A stretch of 64,000 bases of DNA, from positions 10,834 through 74,833 of the forward strand of contig VFFE01007125.1 of the NCBI GenBank assembly GCA_008921705.1, given 5' to 3'. Position 1 is the first letter of the stretch. The number at the start of each line of letters is the position of its first letter. The DNA is from Burhinus oedicnemus (taxonomy: Eukaryota > Chordata > Aves > Charadriiformes > Burhinidae). Both the position numbers and the translations under genes were made by a program. The notes beneath the pieces were generated by a model. That model was not told where the DNA came from. It did no database searches and worked only from the letters and a program-made list of their open reading frames with translations. Shown piece by piece: positions 12,201 to 24,200 of the stretch.

Positions 12201-15200
12201 GATGCTCTCCCTTGCAGACCGTGCTGTAGGCCAGGGGGACACCTCGTGGCAGGGAGGTGGATGGTGACCCCACCTGCTCCCAGAGGCTGACCGCTCCAGT
12301 GTTGAGTGTGGTATGAGGCTGGTGAGCTGCTCTCAAGGATGCTGTTCTTTGCTTGCTGGTGGACACATCAGCAGTGCGGGGGCTGTTGGGTAGCCTTGTT
12401 CAAACAGATGCTCTGCCTGCTGACATGGGGCCGTTTACTCCGTTACCAGAGCTCTTTGGAGCACTCCTTTCAAGTGCTTTCAACTGAAGTGGCTCTAGAG
12501 CTGGTGTCTGATCTGTCTGGATGTGTTCAGAGGCCAGGGGTAAGATTTCTTTTTTTTTTGCCTCATTGTTCCATGGGGGTGAAGGGAGCAGAGATTGCAT
12601 GGCTTCGGGCACATCCATTAACCTCACGGTACTTCAGCTTGTAAAACAGGGCTGTTCTCGGGGGTAGCAGGCTGCGAGCTGAGCTGAGGACTCGGTGAAC
12701 ATCCCTTGGTTCTTCCCAGGACCCTAAAGGGGTGTTGTACTATGGACCATACCTGAAAGTGTCTTCTATAAACGCCTGATGAAGCAGAGCCCTCTGCTTG
12801 GGTTGGAGTTCTTGTCACAGCAATAAAGGGGGGGGATGTGCAACAAAGACAAACGTATGGGGGAATCCGCTGATGACTTGATCTCAGAAATGCTAATAAG
12901 CAGGAAACCCCTAGCTTCTGACTGCCAAATGAGCTGTGGAGCTGAGGCTTCATTTTAGGGGGTGCAGTGTTGTGCCCACTGTCCTCTTCCAGAGCCTTGC
13001 TGGGAGATGCACGGCTGGATTTTCAGGGCAGCTGCTGCCCTTGCATACAGCACCAGCCACGCATTGCTCCTGCTACTGTCAGCTGCCCGAGCGCCTCTGT
13101 TTATGTATCTAAAACTTGAAGGAAGAAACCTGACCAGTGCAATGGAAACCTTCAATTCCCTCTGGTCCCAGGAGGAGAAGAGTAGCTTCAGGCTGGAGCT
13201 AGGAATGAACTTCGCTTGTGCGCTGCCTCGCCTCTCCAGGAGGATCAGCCAGGAAAAATATCAACAGTTCCATTAAAAAGTCTGCTGCTTTGCTAAAGTA
13301 GTGGAATAAACATACCTGTAGGCATAACGGCCTGAACCGCAGAGGAAACATTAACTAGAACGAACACACGCAGACTTGCTCCCTCTCCCCCTCTATATCT
13401 ACCAGATAAAAAACACTGCGAGTCCATGGTAATGTGTAAATCAAACAGCAGCTGGGGGGATTATTCTTAGCTGGGGCAGAACGGGCCCGGATCAACCAGA
13501 GGGGCTCCGTGCTTTCCTAGAAAGGCAAAACCTGTGCTGTGTGCTGCTGCCTGCTCTGGGGGGGACGGGACCTGGGGTAGAAGCTGGGGCAGGATGGGGT
13601 TTGGGTGGTTGAGAGCCCTCTCCTTGAAGTCTGTTGCCCTTTCTTAGCTTCCTTTTCCCTATTTCTGTGGGAACCGCGTGGGGCTGAACTGGTTTTGCTC
13701 TAGCCAGTTGAGTCCAGTTGAGAAGCTGGGGCGGAAACCAGTGGGAGGTGGGTAGCACCCTGGGAGCTTGCAGAAGACTGGGGTGGGTGTGATGGCACTA
13801 AATGAGGAAACCAACCACCCTCAGCTATTAGTGTCTGGTGGAGATGGTCCCTTTGGTCCTCCGCTGAGCCCACAATACAGCTCTGGGATGGGGAGGGGGT
13901 GAGAAGAGACCTGCAAACTTGTACTCCATGTTTTGGCGAGGGGAGGTGAGCTTCAAGCACGGCTCGAATGAGAGATGCTGCCAGCAGTTTTTGGACCAGC
14001 AACCTGGTCCCTGAGCTGCCCATAAAAACAGCTTCCCCCTTGGCCATTCCCAGCGTATACGGTATGCACAGAAAATACATGTGGAAAATGCCTTCAGTTG
14101 CAACCAGATGGCACCTGTCAAGCACAAGTAGACGTTTCTATTAGTGTTCTTATTGGAGTGTCTTGGACCACTCCCAGCCTCGGCATAGCAAAATAGCCCT
14201 GCTGTAGCTGTCCTCCCAGAGCAGCCCCAGCGGCAGATTGATGTGATTATTGCATGCTAGGGACAGTCCCCGCGCTCCCGGGCCTCATCTGCACAGCCAC
14301 TTAGCGCAACTAATCTGAACTGACTTTTAAAGTGGATTAGTTCAATTACTCTTAACTAGCCCTGGTGGAAACGCTCTCCTTGGGGGATTAAAGAGCCTTA
14401 ATTCACTTTAACGTACTCGATTTCGATGCAAATCAGGCTAAACTGAATTAAGGGCACTTCAGAGCCTTGTGCGGAGGTATTCCTTCAAAACTGAGGTGGT
14501 TTATCCACCCTGCTTTGCGTTCCTGTGCTCAGTCCATTCCAGTTAGCGTGGCTGAAGTGTCCCCTTACAGATGACTAATATAGGCAGCCTCTCAGATATA
14601 AAGCTGCAAACACATTACCTAGGCTAACGTGTGAACCAGCTCCCGTGAAGAGCTCCTGCATCTGCTGATTCAGCGCTTAAAATTGCCCAGCCGGAGTGTT
14701 TTAGAGGTGTTCGCTCTGTTTTGTTTTTCTTACTTTTTATATTCTTTTCCACATCTTGCTTTTTTTTTTTTGTAGTTCTTCAAACCAAGCTCTTTGCTTT
14801 TTCACTTAAAAATGCAGGGCAGTGAGTCACGCACCGGTTTTTCTCCGCTGTCCTTAACGCGCCGGATAACATGGGAGTATTTCACCAACAGTGCGCTCAT
14901 CCTCTTAGCTCAGTAATTTAACTCTCCAGCTGCAGATGAGCTGTGGTTGTGAAAGAGACTGGCCTCTGCTTCCCTGAAGCTTGAGTGAAAAACAGGCATT
15001 GCATGCGATGCCCCGGGCAACCAGGCAGGAGAATTCTTGCTTTGGAGAGAGTCGGGTGGGACAGAGGTTTTCTCCTGTGTTTTAAGCCTTGGATGATGTG
15101 TGTCTTGGGGAGAAGAGGGGAATCCTGCCAGCACCGAGCGAGGGGAAGATCCCTGAGTGGGGAGGGGAAAATTATCACAATATATTTTTTTCTTTGTACT

Positions 15201-18200
15201 GACCCTAAATATTTTTGGCTCTGCTTTCCGAAGGGGAGAGGAGGTAGCACTGACCCCTCTGTAGATGAGGCTCTCCATCCCCTTGCCTGCATCCCTGCGG
15301 TCCATTAACTGATTTAATACCATCCTGACTCCTTGGGCTTCGCCTGAAACTCCTGTTTTGCTGCTCTGGGCTTAAATTTAATCCCTGTTGAGCAGCTGCC
15401 AGCAGGCTGGGGAGGGGATGGCTAGTTGGCACAGCTTTGCCATCTTTCGTGGGGACGGTGGCCAAGGAAATGAAGGGTTAAACCTGATGGCTGAACTGAG
15501 CGCTGACATCGCCCTTGGTACTGCTTCTTCAGCCTGCCAGAGCAAAGGTTTATTTTGCTAATAGCCCTGTGTAACTTCACTCTCCCTGCCTCGCGTCTCC
15601 CCCTGCTTATGATATTTCAGCTCTTCTTAGTTTAGCATCACTTAAGAAATAGGTGAGCAGTTTGGGTGGTCACAGAAGCAGCTGGCAGCTATATAAGCTT
15701 TTTTTTTTTTGATGGGGAGCGGGGAAAAACAAGCTTTCAGTTTCTTTAGCTCAGGTTTTTCATAGCTGTTCATGAAAAGTCCCCTGGTGCCCCGCAGGCT
15801 GCGGAGAAGGGAACAGGCATTGCACGCGAGCGGGATGAAGATGCTGCTGTGCCGGGGCTGTGAGACCGCTCTGTGCTGCGATGCTGCAGCGCTGAAATCC
15901 CTCAAAGGACCCACTGTGCCACCGTGCGAAGTCTGCATCTCACTTATGGCCATGGAGATGATGGAGGAGAGGCATGCCCAAAGCTGCCAGCAGTCCTTTC
16001 CTAACTAGGCATTTGGAGATGTTCTTGGGTCTCTTGGATTTTGTTTGGGGGAGCAGAGGTGGAAGGACACAGCAGCCTGCTGCTGCTGAATTATAAAGCG
16101 GGTCTGGAAAGGCCCCTATTTGCAAGTGTCTGAACAATCACTGGCAGACACTTTCCCACCCCAACCTTTCAAATCCTCAATGAAAGACGCTCTCCTGTGA
16201 GCCTGGCTGCTTTCACCAGTGCTTTGCTTCCTAGCAATGAAGGTTTTCCTCTAACAGGTGATGGAAAGTTCTCTGGCCGAACTGTAAGATGATTTCATCG
16301 TATTTTCTTACCACCAAGGAGCTCCTCCTTCCCACTCTGTAGCAGCTTGTGCATGGCTGAAGAACATTGCGATGTTGCTCTTCAGTCTTGGTCATGAGGT
16401 GGGCACAAACAACATGGGTGTTTGCTGATGTAGTTATGTATTAAGTCTAGTTTGTCTGTTTCCTAGAGTAGTCAGTAGCCAAGTCTTGGGAGGTTTTTTT
16501 TCTCATATTCTTGCTCAAAGAATACCCTCAAAAAAGAATACTCGGAGTATTCTCTACCAGTATGGGAGGGGGGGAAAAAAAAGGCCTATAGATTTATTAT
16601 ATACTTATGTTTTTAATTACCTGAGCCAGTATCGCTAGGTTTTGGTGGCAAGCCTTAATGAATTTAGCACCATGAGGTGTTGGTGTTTCCTCCTTTAAGA
16701 CATGAGGCCGTTAACTTGATCTTTAGCTAATTGCTCTGGGCAGTCCTGAAAAGAATATGACTGCTGAGCACGCATCACTCCTTGTGTAAGCAGCCCACTT
16801 GTAACTTCACTCCTGAGAAAACACCAAGATCTTACTGAAAGGAGATGTTTCACCTAGGTGCAAATTTTTACTTAGGGATGATGCTGTCCTTCAACCTCAT
16901 GATCTATGAAGAAGCGCATTAATACATCCTGCCAAACTGTGCCATCTGGAAAACCTCCTCCTTTCCTAGGGATGGCTGGACAAACCCGCGGAACCTTTCC
17001 AGCGTAGCTCTTTGAAGGCCTCTCTGAGGCTGTGGTTGTACAAAGTAGGCTTTTCAGTAGAAGACAACAAATAGGGTTGCAGGTGCTGGGAGAAAAGGTA
17101 CTTCATTAGAAAAGAGAGGCCAGCTCCCCTGAGGAATTGCCATCCTTCTGTGCAGCAAGTTGGAGGTGAGGATCTGCATTAACTAATTAGCCCCCTGCCT
17201 GTATCTCAGGGGGTGTCACTCTTCTTGAAAGCTTGTGGCCAAAAGACCTCAGACTTCAGTGACTGAAGGCAGCTGGCACTTGGTTGAGTTTGTAACCATC
17301 TTCTAAAAGAGGGAGGCTAAGGAGCTGCCTTTTGTGAGGTGGGAATTGCTCACATCAAAGAGCAATCCAGAGTGTGGCTTTCCGAGCCTCGGGTCTTCCC
17401 AGGGCGATGGCAGGGAGCTCCAGGGCTAGTCAGGAGTGCTGGAAACCTAAATGCAAGACCTGCATAGAGCTGTGTTTTGGACTCAAATTAAATGATTCCA
17501 CCTGAGATGTGGCTTCTTCCATTGGGCAGAATGGTAAAGGAGCTGCTGGAGCTGGCCCTTAAAATGTGTCTTCAGTAGGTGGGAGAAACCTGGCAACATC
17601 TGAACTGAATTCTCCCTGCTGTGAGCCTGCAGTCTGAGGGATGCTGGCCTGTGGCATTAACGGGATCTGTGGGGTTTCCTTGCTGTGTAAATTGACCCCT
17701 TCTTTCTACTTCCGCAACTTGTCCATAGGGTTGGAAAGCATCTGCTGTAGGAGATGTCCAACTTCCATCTACAAAAACAAACTAAATGGTGTCAAAACTG
17801 GGAGTAACGGGGCAAGTGAGTTATTGGTGTCAGGGTTTTATGGCTTTTTGCGATTTCAGGTTGGTAAGTGCAAACCTCAGAAGTTGAGTTCTTGCTGTAA
17901 TCGAGTGATGACTAGGAGGAGGGCTGGGTGGAGGAGCTGAACAGGACTAAATCTGCAGTAGTATCTAGGCTGCTACCAAGTCCCATCTCTGTAGCTACGA
18001 GGACTGGTTTATGGGATACCCAAAAGAGAAATTTCTTTGCAGATGAAGCTCTTGTCCAGGTAGAGGAGGCCAATGTCTTCTCTGATACTTATAAATGTGC
18101 CTTTAACAGAAAGATGGTGTTCCCTTAAAAGAAAGGAAAACTTTAAAACCAATAAAAATCTCTGTTGTGGGATTTTTATACATCCTGCTTAATGGGTTCA

Positions 18201-21200
18201 GACTGGAACTATTTCTTGATCTCTTGCTGCCCTGTTTTCAGCAGTCTCTGGACACTCTGTGGGCCGTTGCATTTAGATGCCAGTATAATTTGGTAAGGAT
18301 TTGTCCTTTTTAATGGTTTCTTTCCCACCTCACCTTTTAAAGCTGCTCTAATTCCATATTGCCCTAATTGCAATATGCAAATTTTAAAAGGAAAATAGCA
18401 GCCAATGTATTTTAAGATCCTTATGGGCAAGCAGCCCCCTGCTTAACGTGATAAATTTGGACAGCTTTTCTCACTAAGGAAAATAAAAAGCCTTCCAAAT
18501 CAAGAAAATTATGTAAGCAAATCCTATGTGTGCTCTAAAATTAAACCTGCCTTGGAAGCTCTGGGGCCTTCAGTGTGAAACCAACAAAGATTATTTTGGG
18601 GAGGCTGCAAAGCCTCTCCTGGGGGATGTCCAGTGGTTCCCTGAAATTCTCTCCCTCCGTTCATCCACTCACCCATTCATTGTGACCAAATGTGTAGGAA
18701 CATAAAACTGTCGGGGACCATCCTTGCCCAGGACCAGCTCCCCAACATCCTAAATGAGCCACAACAGGTATTGAGCCCAGAAACTTATCCAGAAGCGCTG
18801 GATAACTTGTTCCCTGCCCTTGTGCAACTCCTGCCATACAGCATCCCAGTTGAAGGCATGACGCTAGCTCAGTGTGACTTTGCTCTGGTGGAGCAAGGTG
18901 ATGGCTCACCTGTGACCAAAGATGTCTGCTGTGAGCTTCCTAAGCCTGGAGTTTGCAGACTGTGCTGCATGCACTCCACAAGTGGTAGCTATTCTAGGAT
19001 GAAGTTGGCAAACTGAGTTAGGAAGGCTTTTACTTCTTGTCTTGCCATAAAACTGTCGTCCTCGCTGCACGTGCGTTGTGAGGAACACTTTTCTCACTGC
19101 TGTGTCTTCATCCTCTCCTCCCTCCTGTTGCACTATCTAAACTCTTTTCTACTTTGCAGTCACATAAAGTACGTTTTTCTGTGGTACATGGTCAGAGCTG
19201 CTTTGGAGACCTCCGTTCCCATGCTATGTTTGAGAAGGGTCAGTATTATCCTCCAGGGATTTGAGTGTCTCCGTGAGGGTTCCCCATGGGGGCTGTGGTG
19301 CCAAACTCCCTTCCAGTTTGGGGTGGGAGAAGGGAAGACCCTCATCTCTGCATGTGGTCGCTAGCACAGTATCTCCAACCACAGGGGGGATTTAATTGAC
19401 CTCCTTCTTAGCATTTGTGCTGAGGTGGCTTTGGGCTGTTGATAGGCTGGGGTGATCTCAAGGGATTCATGGTGCTCCTGGCTGAAGCCAGATAGAAACA
19501 CCTGGAAAGTCTTACCAAGGACCGCCTCTCGCATTGCGCTCTTAGTTCTGGTTATGCCCAGTGTCAACTCAGCTGCACAAGGTATTTCCATCTGGGGAAA
19601 AAAAATCTCCCCTAATTTTCTCTGACTCTTTTATTTGCAGACTGACAACAGGTTTCTAGCAAACATACTAAGGATTTGTTAGCGTTGCTATCCTTTCCCT
19701 TTGCCGGAGTCATTTTCTTTCTTTCTTGGCCCTTGGTCCTCCTGAGCTCTTCCAGCCAGGAGGCACTGAAATCACAAATGTCTAAAATACAAGATGGATA
19801 AACATCTTAATCTCGTGGATACTTCAACCTAAATGTTTTTCTGAGGCCCTCCTTCAAGAAGGATTAGCCGGTAACAGCGTCTGAAAGGTCGTAGCCTTGC
19901 TTCGACTTGCTGTGCTGCTCAAGATGCTGAACGTGTGTGAAAGCTTCAGCAAAAGGCCTGAGATGCCATCAGTGTTCTCTAAGGCTCTAGGGAGCATCTG
20001 TGCATCCTCTTGGGCTTTGGACGTTCATCTTGGAGCTCTGCCTGCCCGTATTAGCCATTGTGATAGCGTTGCCTAGAGCGCCCAAATGTGACATGTATCA
20101 ACTGGCATTTTGGCTGCACTAAGTGTAAGATTTTTCCAGTGTAGGTTTATATCTGTTTTTTTTTCTCTCAAGTGTGTGCATATTACTGTTATGATTTATT
20201 TTCAGGCTGTAACTTTGGTTTTATCACTTGAAATTCTTTGGAAACTTGGAGGGCTTTTTTAATTAGTTGCAAGCCCTCTTTAACTTGGAGGAAAATTCCA
20301 GTATGAAGAATGCTTTTGATTCACAAAGAAATTACGTTACAGAGCTCTGATAGAAAGGTTTTCTCTCATCTTTGTGTTATTTGGGCCTTACTTTCCTCTT
20401 TGAAACAGCCGTTTGCTTTGATAAAGTTAACTTTGCTTCTCGACAGCTCCTTAATAGATCTGAGTTTGTTACTGAAATGTCAAGACTATCAACATGGAAA
20501 TCCTTCAGCAGAAACCTGGGTGGGAAATCATGAGCCTAGGAAACTAGTCTTGAGTACTTGCTTAAACTCTTCGACACAGGGTGGGAGAAATGAATACAAA
20601 GTGTTTTTAATAAGTAATAGCAATAGTTGTGTGCTGGGATGGGTTATTCTTGCTTCCTTCTGCCCTGAGACCTGATAGTCAGCCTGTAACAGGAAAAAAA
20701 AAAAGTGAATGTCTCCTGGTTGTTCCTTTGCTATAAAATAAAATGTCTTTCCCTGATTTTAGTTTCAGTATTGCTTATTGCTCCAGCTGCGTATGAAAGT
20801 TATAAGCTGTTGGGGCACTTTCAACCACTGCTATTTTGGGGCTGGAGAGGGGTAAACTAGAGGGATTCCTTTCTCCACCACCAAGAAAACAAAAGTCACT
20901 CTGGGGATCGTGGTGGAGAGAAAGCTGGCAAAGCAAGTGAGATCCTGCCACTCTTGTTCCTGTGGTTCAGCCTGCAGAATTGCAAGTGTAACCCACGCTC
21001 GTGGGGTTTCAAGGAAGTGAGGTGTGAGACTTGTGGGTTAGCATCCCTTGGGGATGCAGGTCAGGGAAGGCTGGATGCCTCCGTAACCTCAGGGAGGGCT
21101 GGAGGGAGCCAGGGAGGTCGGTGGAAGGCTTGGCAGAAGGCATGCGCTCTTGCAGGGACGAGAGACCAAGGCTGGGGGTGGGACAGTTTTCTTGACATGG

Positions 21201-24200
21201 GGCCAACTGGAAAGTCTCAAGCGCAGACGAAGAAAGGGGAAGGGGAATGTGATACCGTCTACCAGGGAAGGACGTAAAACCTAAGAGAAGGACGTAGCCA
21301 AGTTTTGTTGGAGTGCTATAGGGTTTCAGCTGCTGCTTCAGCAACGCTGTTTTGCAGTGATTTGCTTAAAGCGCTGGGAATTCTAGTTCGGGTTGGTAGG
21401 AGAGGCCAAAGAAATATCTCGTCTTGGTGTATGTATCTGTTTAAGCTTAAACTTCCTTGAATTTCCTCATTATTTCTCTTCAACTTGTATTCCTATCCCT
21501 CCTTTCAAATATGCTTTGCCACAGGATTCAAGGGAAAACACAACTTAAGCTAAACTGGAGTGCAAGTGGGGTACAGTTGGTGGTTCAGCCAGCTTTTAAC
21601 TTCTTTTGCCCTGACTTTTGTCGTCTTCACGTTATTTAGTGTTGAGTGGACAGGTCTGGTCCTGCTTCTCCTGCATGGTGAGAAAACCTGCTGGGGAGAC
21701 TTATTCATAGGCAAGTTGTTTCTTTTTTCAGAAACACAAGTGTGTATTCTTGCTCCAAATTCATAGTTTTTTTGTGATTTCACTGCATAGCTGACTACCT
21801 TTGTGACACTTGGAAATTAAGTTAGACTTTGCTGATTTTATTTTATTTTTTAGCTCTTTGACTCTGATAGATTCCATGTAGCGGTGCCCTGTATCATCCT
21901 GGGGATGATGACTCAGTCTCCAGACCCACTGAAAGAGGTGGGATGTGGGAATTGTAAAGCAAGCCCACATGCGTTTTGAAGACAGATGGAAATTTCATTT
22001 CAGGCTGGAGCTGCTCTGGTTATGAGTAGCTCTAATGAGCATCTGTTGATGGAGTAGTCCGGGGAGAGGGTTCTCAGTGTTCTTATTACTGATTGTGTTA
22101 GGATATGAAGGGCTAAATTGAAAAGGAAGATACGGGTCGTTCATGAAGCCTTACAGCAAAGCTTACAGAATATGCCCGATGTGTTTTTTAGTTATTCTTT
22201 TCCTGTTTGTAGTATTTCCGTGGCAGACAAGCTGCACCTGCATTAAAGCATTGTCACAAATAGCAAAGGATACACAAATAGTGTTTGTATATGCCACAGG
22301 ATTTCCCTGATGTATATACCCCCCAGGTATATGCTGGAGTCCCTGGAATTTGCTTGTCCCTCGTAGTGCTGAACACCATTTCTGGCAAACGCGTGTGAAA
22401 AACTGATCATAATTACTGAAGCGCATCTGAAAGTGAATCCAGAAGCAGTGTGATTTAATGCCAGCACCCAAAGTGTCTGGAGATACCTTTTAATACACAA
22501 TTATGGCTAATGTAAGCTTTACAGTGTAACTTGGGCAACTTCAGAGGTGAGCTGTATGAGTAACCTAAATAATCTCCTTCGTGCACGCACACTGCAATGG
22601 AATTTTGTTTCATTGTTGGATGCGAGTTTTGTTCTGCAGAATTCTTGCCTCTTTCAGTGAATGGGCAATTGCTAAATATTTCTTTACCATTCTCCTTAAC
22701 TGCCTGGCCCCAAGGCTTATTTAGAACACATTATCCAGGCTCTGCAGTCAATGGAAAACACATTTGGTTCCTCGTGGGTGTCTTTAAGATGCTGCGTGAG
22801 ACGCAGAGCTCAAAGGGAAAGCTATCAAGAGCCCACTTATCTACAGCATCCCTTCTGAAGCTGAAAGTCAGCTTTCTTTTCATTACTTCTGCGCACTTAA
22901 AATTATTGTAGGTCATCCCATGTTTAGTTGTGGTCACTAGGGAAACCCAAAGACTCAGTACCTGGAAAATGATGCATGCTAATGACTTGTGAAAAACTGT
23001 AAAAGCTGTTTGACTGAATTTGCCTTGTATTGTGGACCTGCTAGAATGGATTTTAATTCTCCAATGTGATACTCATAAGGTCACAGTTCACTCTTCCTGT
23101 GGTCCCCGGCCTCCTTTCCATCTAGTTGTCCTGAGGAAACGAAGACAACATGGGCAATTTGGAAAAGAATATCCATTTCATGCAGTGCTCTTTTGTAGAA
23201 TGTGGTCACATAACCTCTTTAGATAGAATTGATTTCCTAATGGATACACATAATTATGCTGATGTTTCCTGGCCCTTGAGTGGCTGAATTGCAAGTCGTT
23301 TGTATATAACAATTTTGTTCTCTTCACTTCTCATTCTCAAAGGAGTTCACGAGGAATAATTTAGATACAAAACTTTCAAATGTCTTCTTCATCTGTGTTT
23401 CACAGAAGCACTCTAAAGCATTCTGAATTCTAGAGGAATTTAGGGAGATAGGTCATAATTACTTCAAATGAGATGTGAGCTAAATGCCTCTGTGAATCTG
23501 GGAAAAACTGGTCATCCAGTTGGATCATGTGTTTTCAGACCACACAAACAATTTAGTAAGACTGACTAAACCTAGCTCACTTTTGTAGAGTTGAGTGCAG
23601 AAAGTGCAGTGGTTGTTTTTTGTTCATGCCTGTTAGTTTTTTCTCCAAATGTGCAGATTAATGGGACATCTCTCAGTTGGAGCTTCTGACCTCGCTGTGG
23701 TTTCTCACAGTCAGCTGAAACTTTATGCCATTAATTCATCTGTAACTTCATAATCTTTCTAAAGGAAAAGATTCAAATCCTGCACTGTAGATTTGTTGAA
23801 GAGAGTGGACCCAATGATGCTTCTTGGGTCTAAGGAGTAAAACTATTAAGAGAAAGGAAAACGGGAAGTATTTTCCTTTTTCTACAAGTTCTTTGGGGCT
23901 GTGTTGTATCTAATGTATCTAATACATGTATCTATCTAATACATTAGATACACGGCCACCATCTTCCCCTTCAGTCCTTTGGAAATGGCCCTTATATGAC
24001 ATATGGAAAGGGCATACTCAATGTTACAGCATGGCATTATTATATATATTTTAATGCAACTCATTGGGTGAAGATAGAGCATCATGTAGCGTGCACCTGT
24101 AGAGCACATAGCTTACCTCCACGGTGTTTTTGGGTAACCAATGATTCAAGGACTGTCTTTCTGCTCTGCTTGCTTTGCGAGCTGTTGGTGGGTGGTTTAG

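Larger units (their letters stand above)
14475..23904 (+). other. WNT9A intron 1, middle part
   Basis: No gene is seen. The sequence is AT-richer than the promoter end, with poly-T and poly-A runs near 14761, 15700 and 20694. Two stretches (18150-18480 and 20100-20330) look like candidate conserved non-coding DNA and are listed separately. Confidence 0.7.

Noticed and set aside
17725..17765. Short stretch resembling a CR1 3' end (agggttggaaagcatct)
   Set aside because: Only a few words match and the order then fails; too weak to call a repeat.
22314..22332. 7-bp hairpin ATATACC/GGTATAT
   Set aside because: Such short arms are common by chance in AT-rich DNA.
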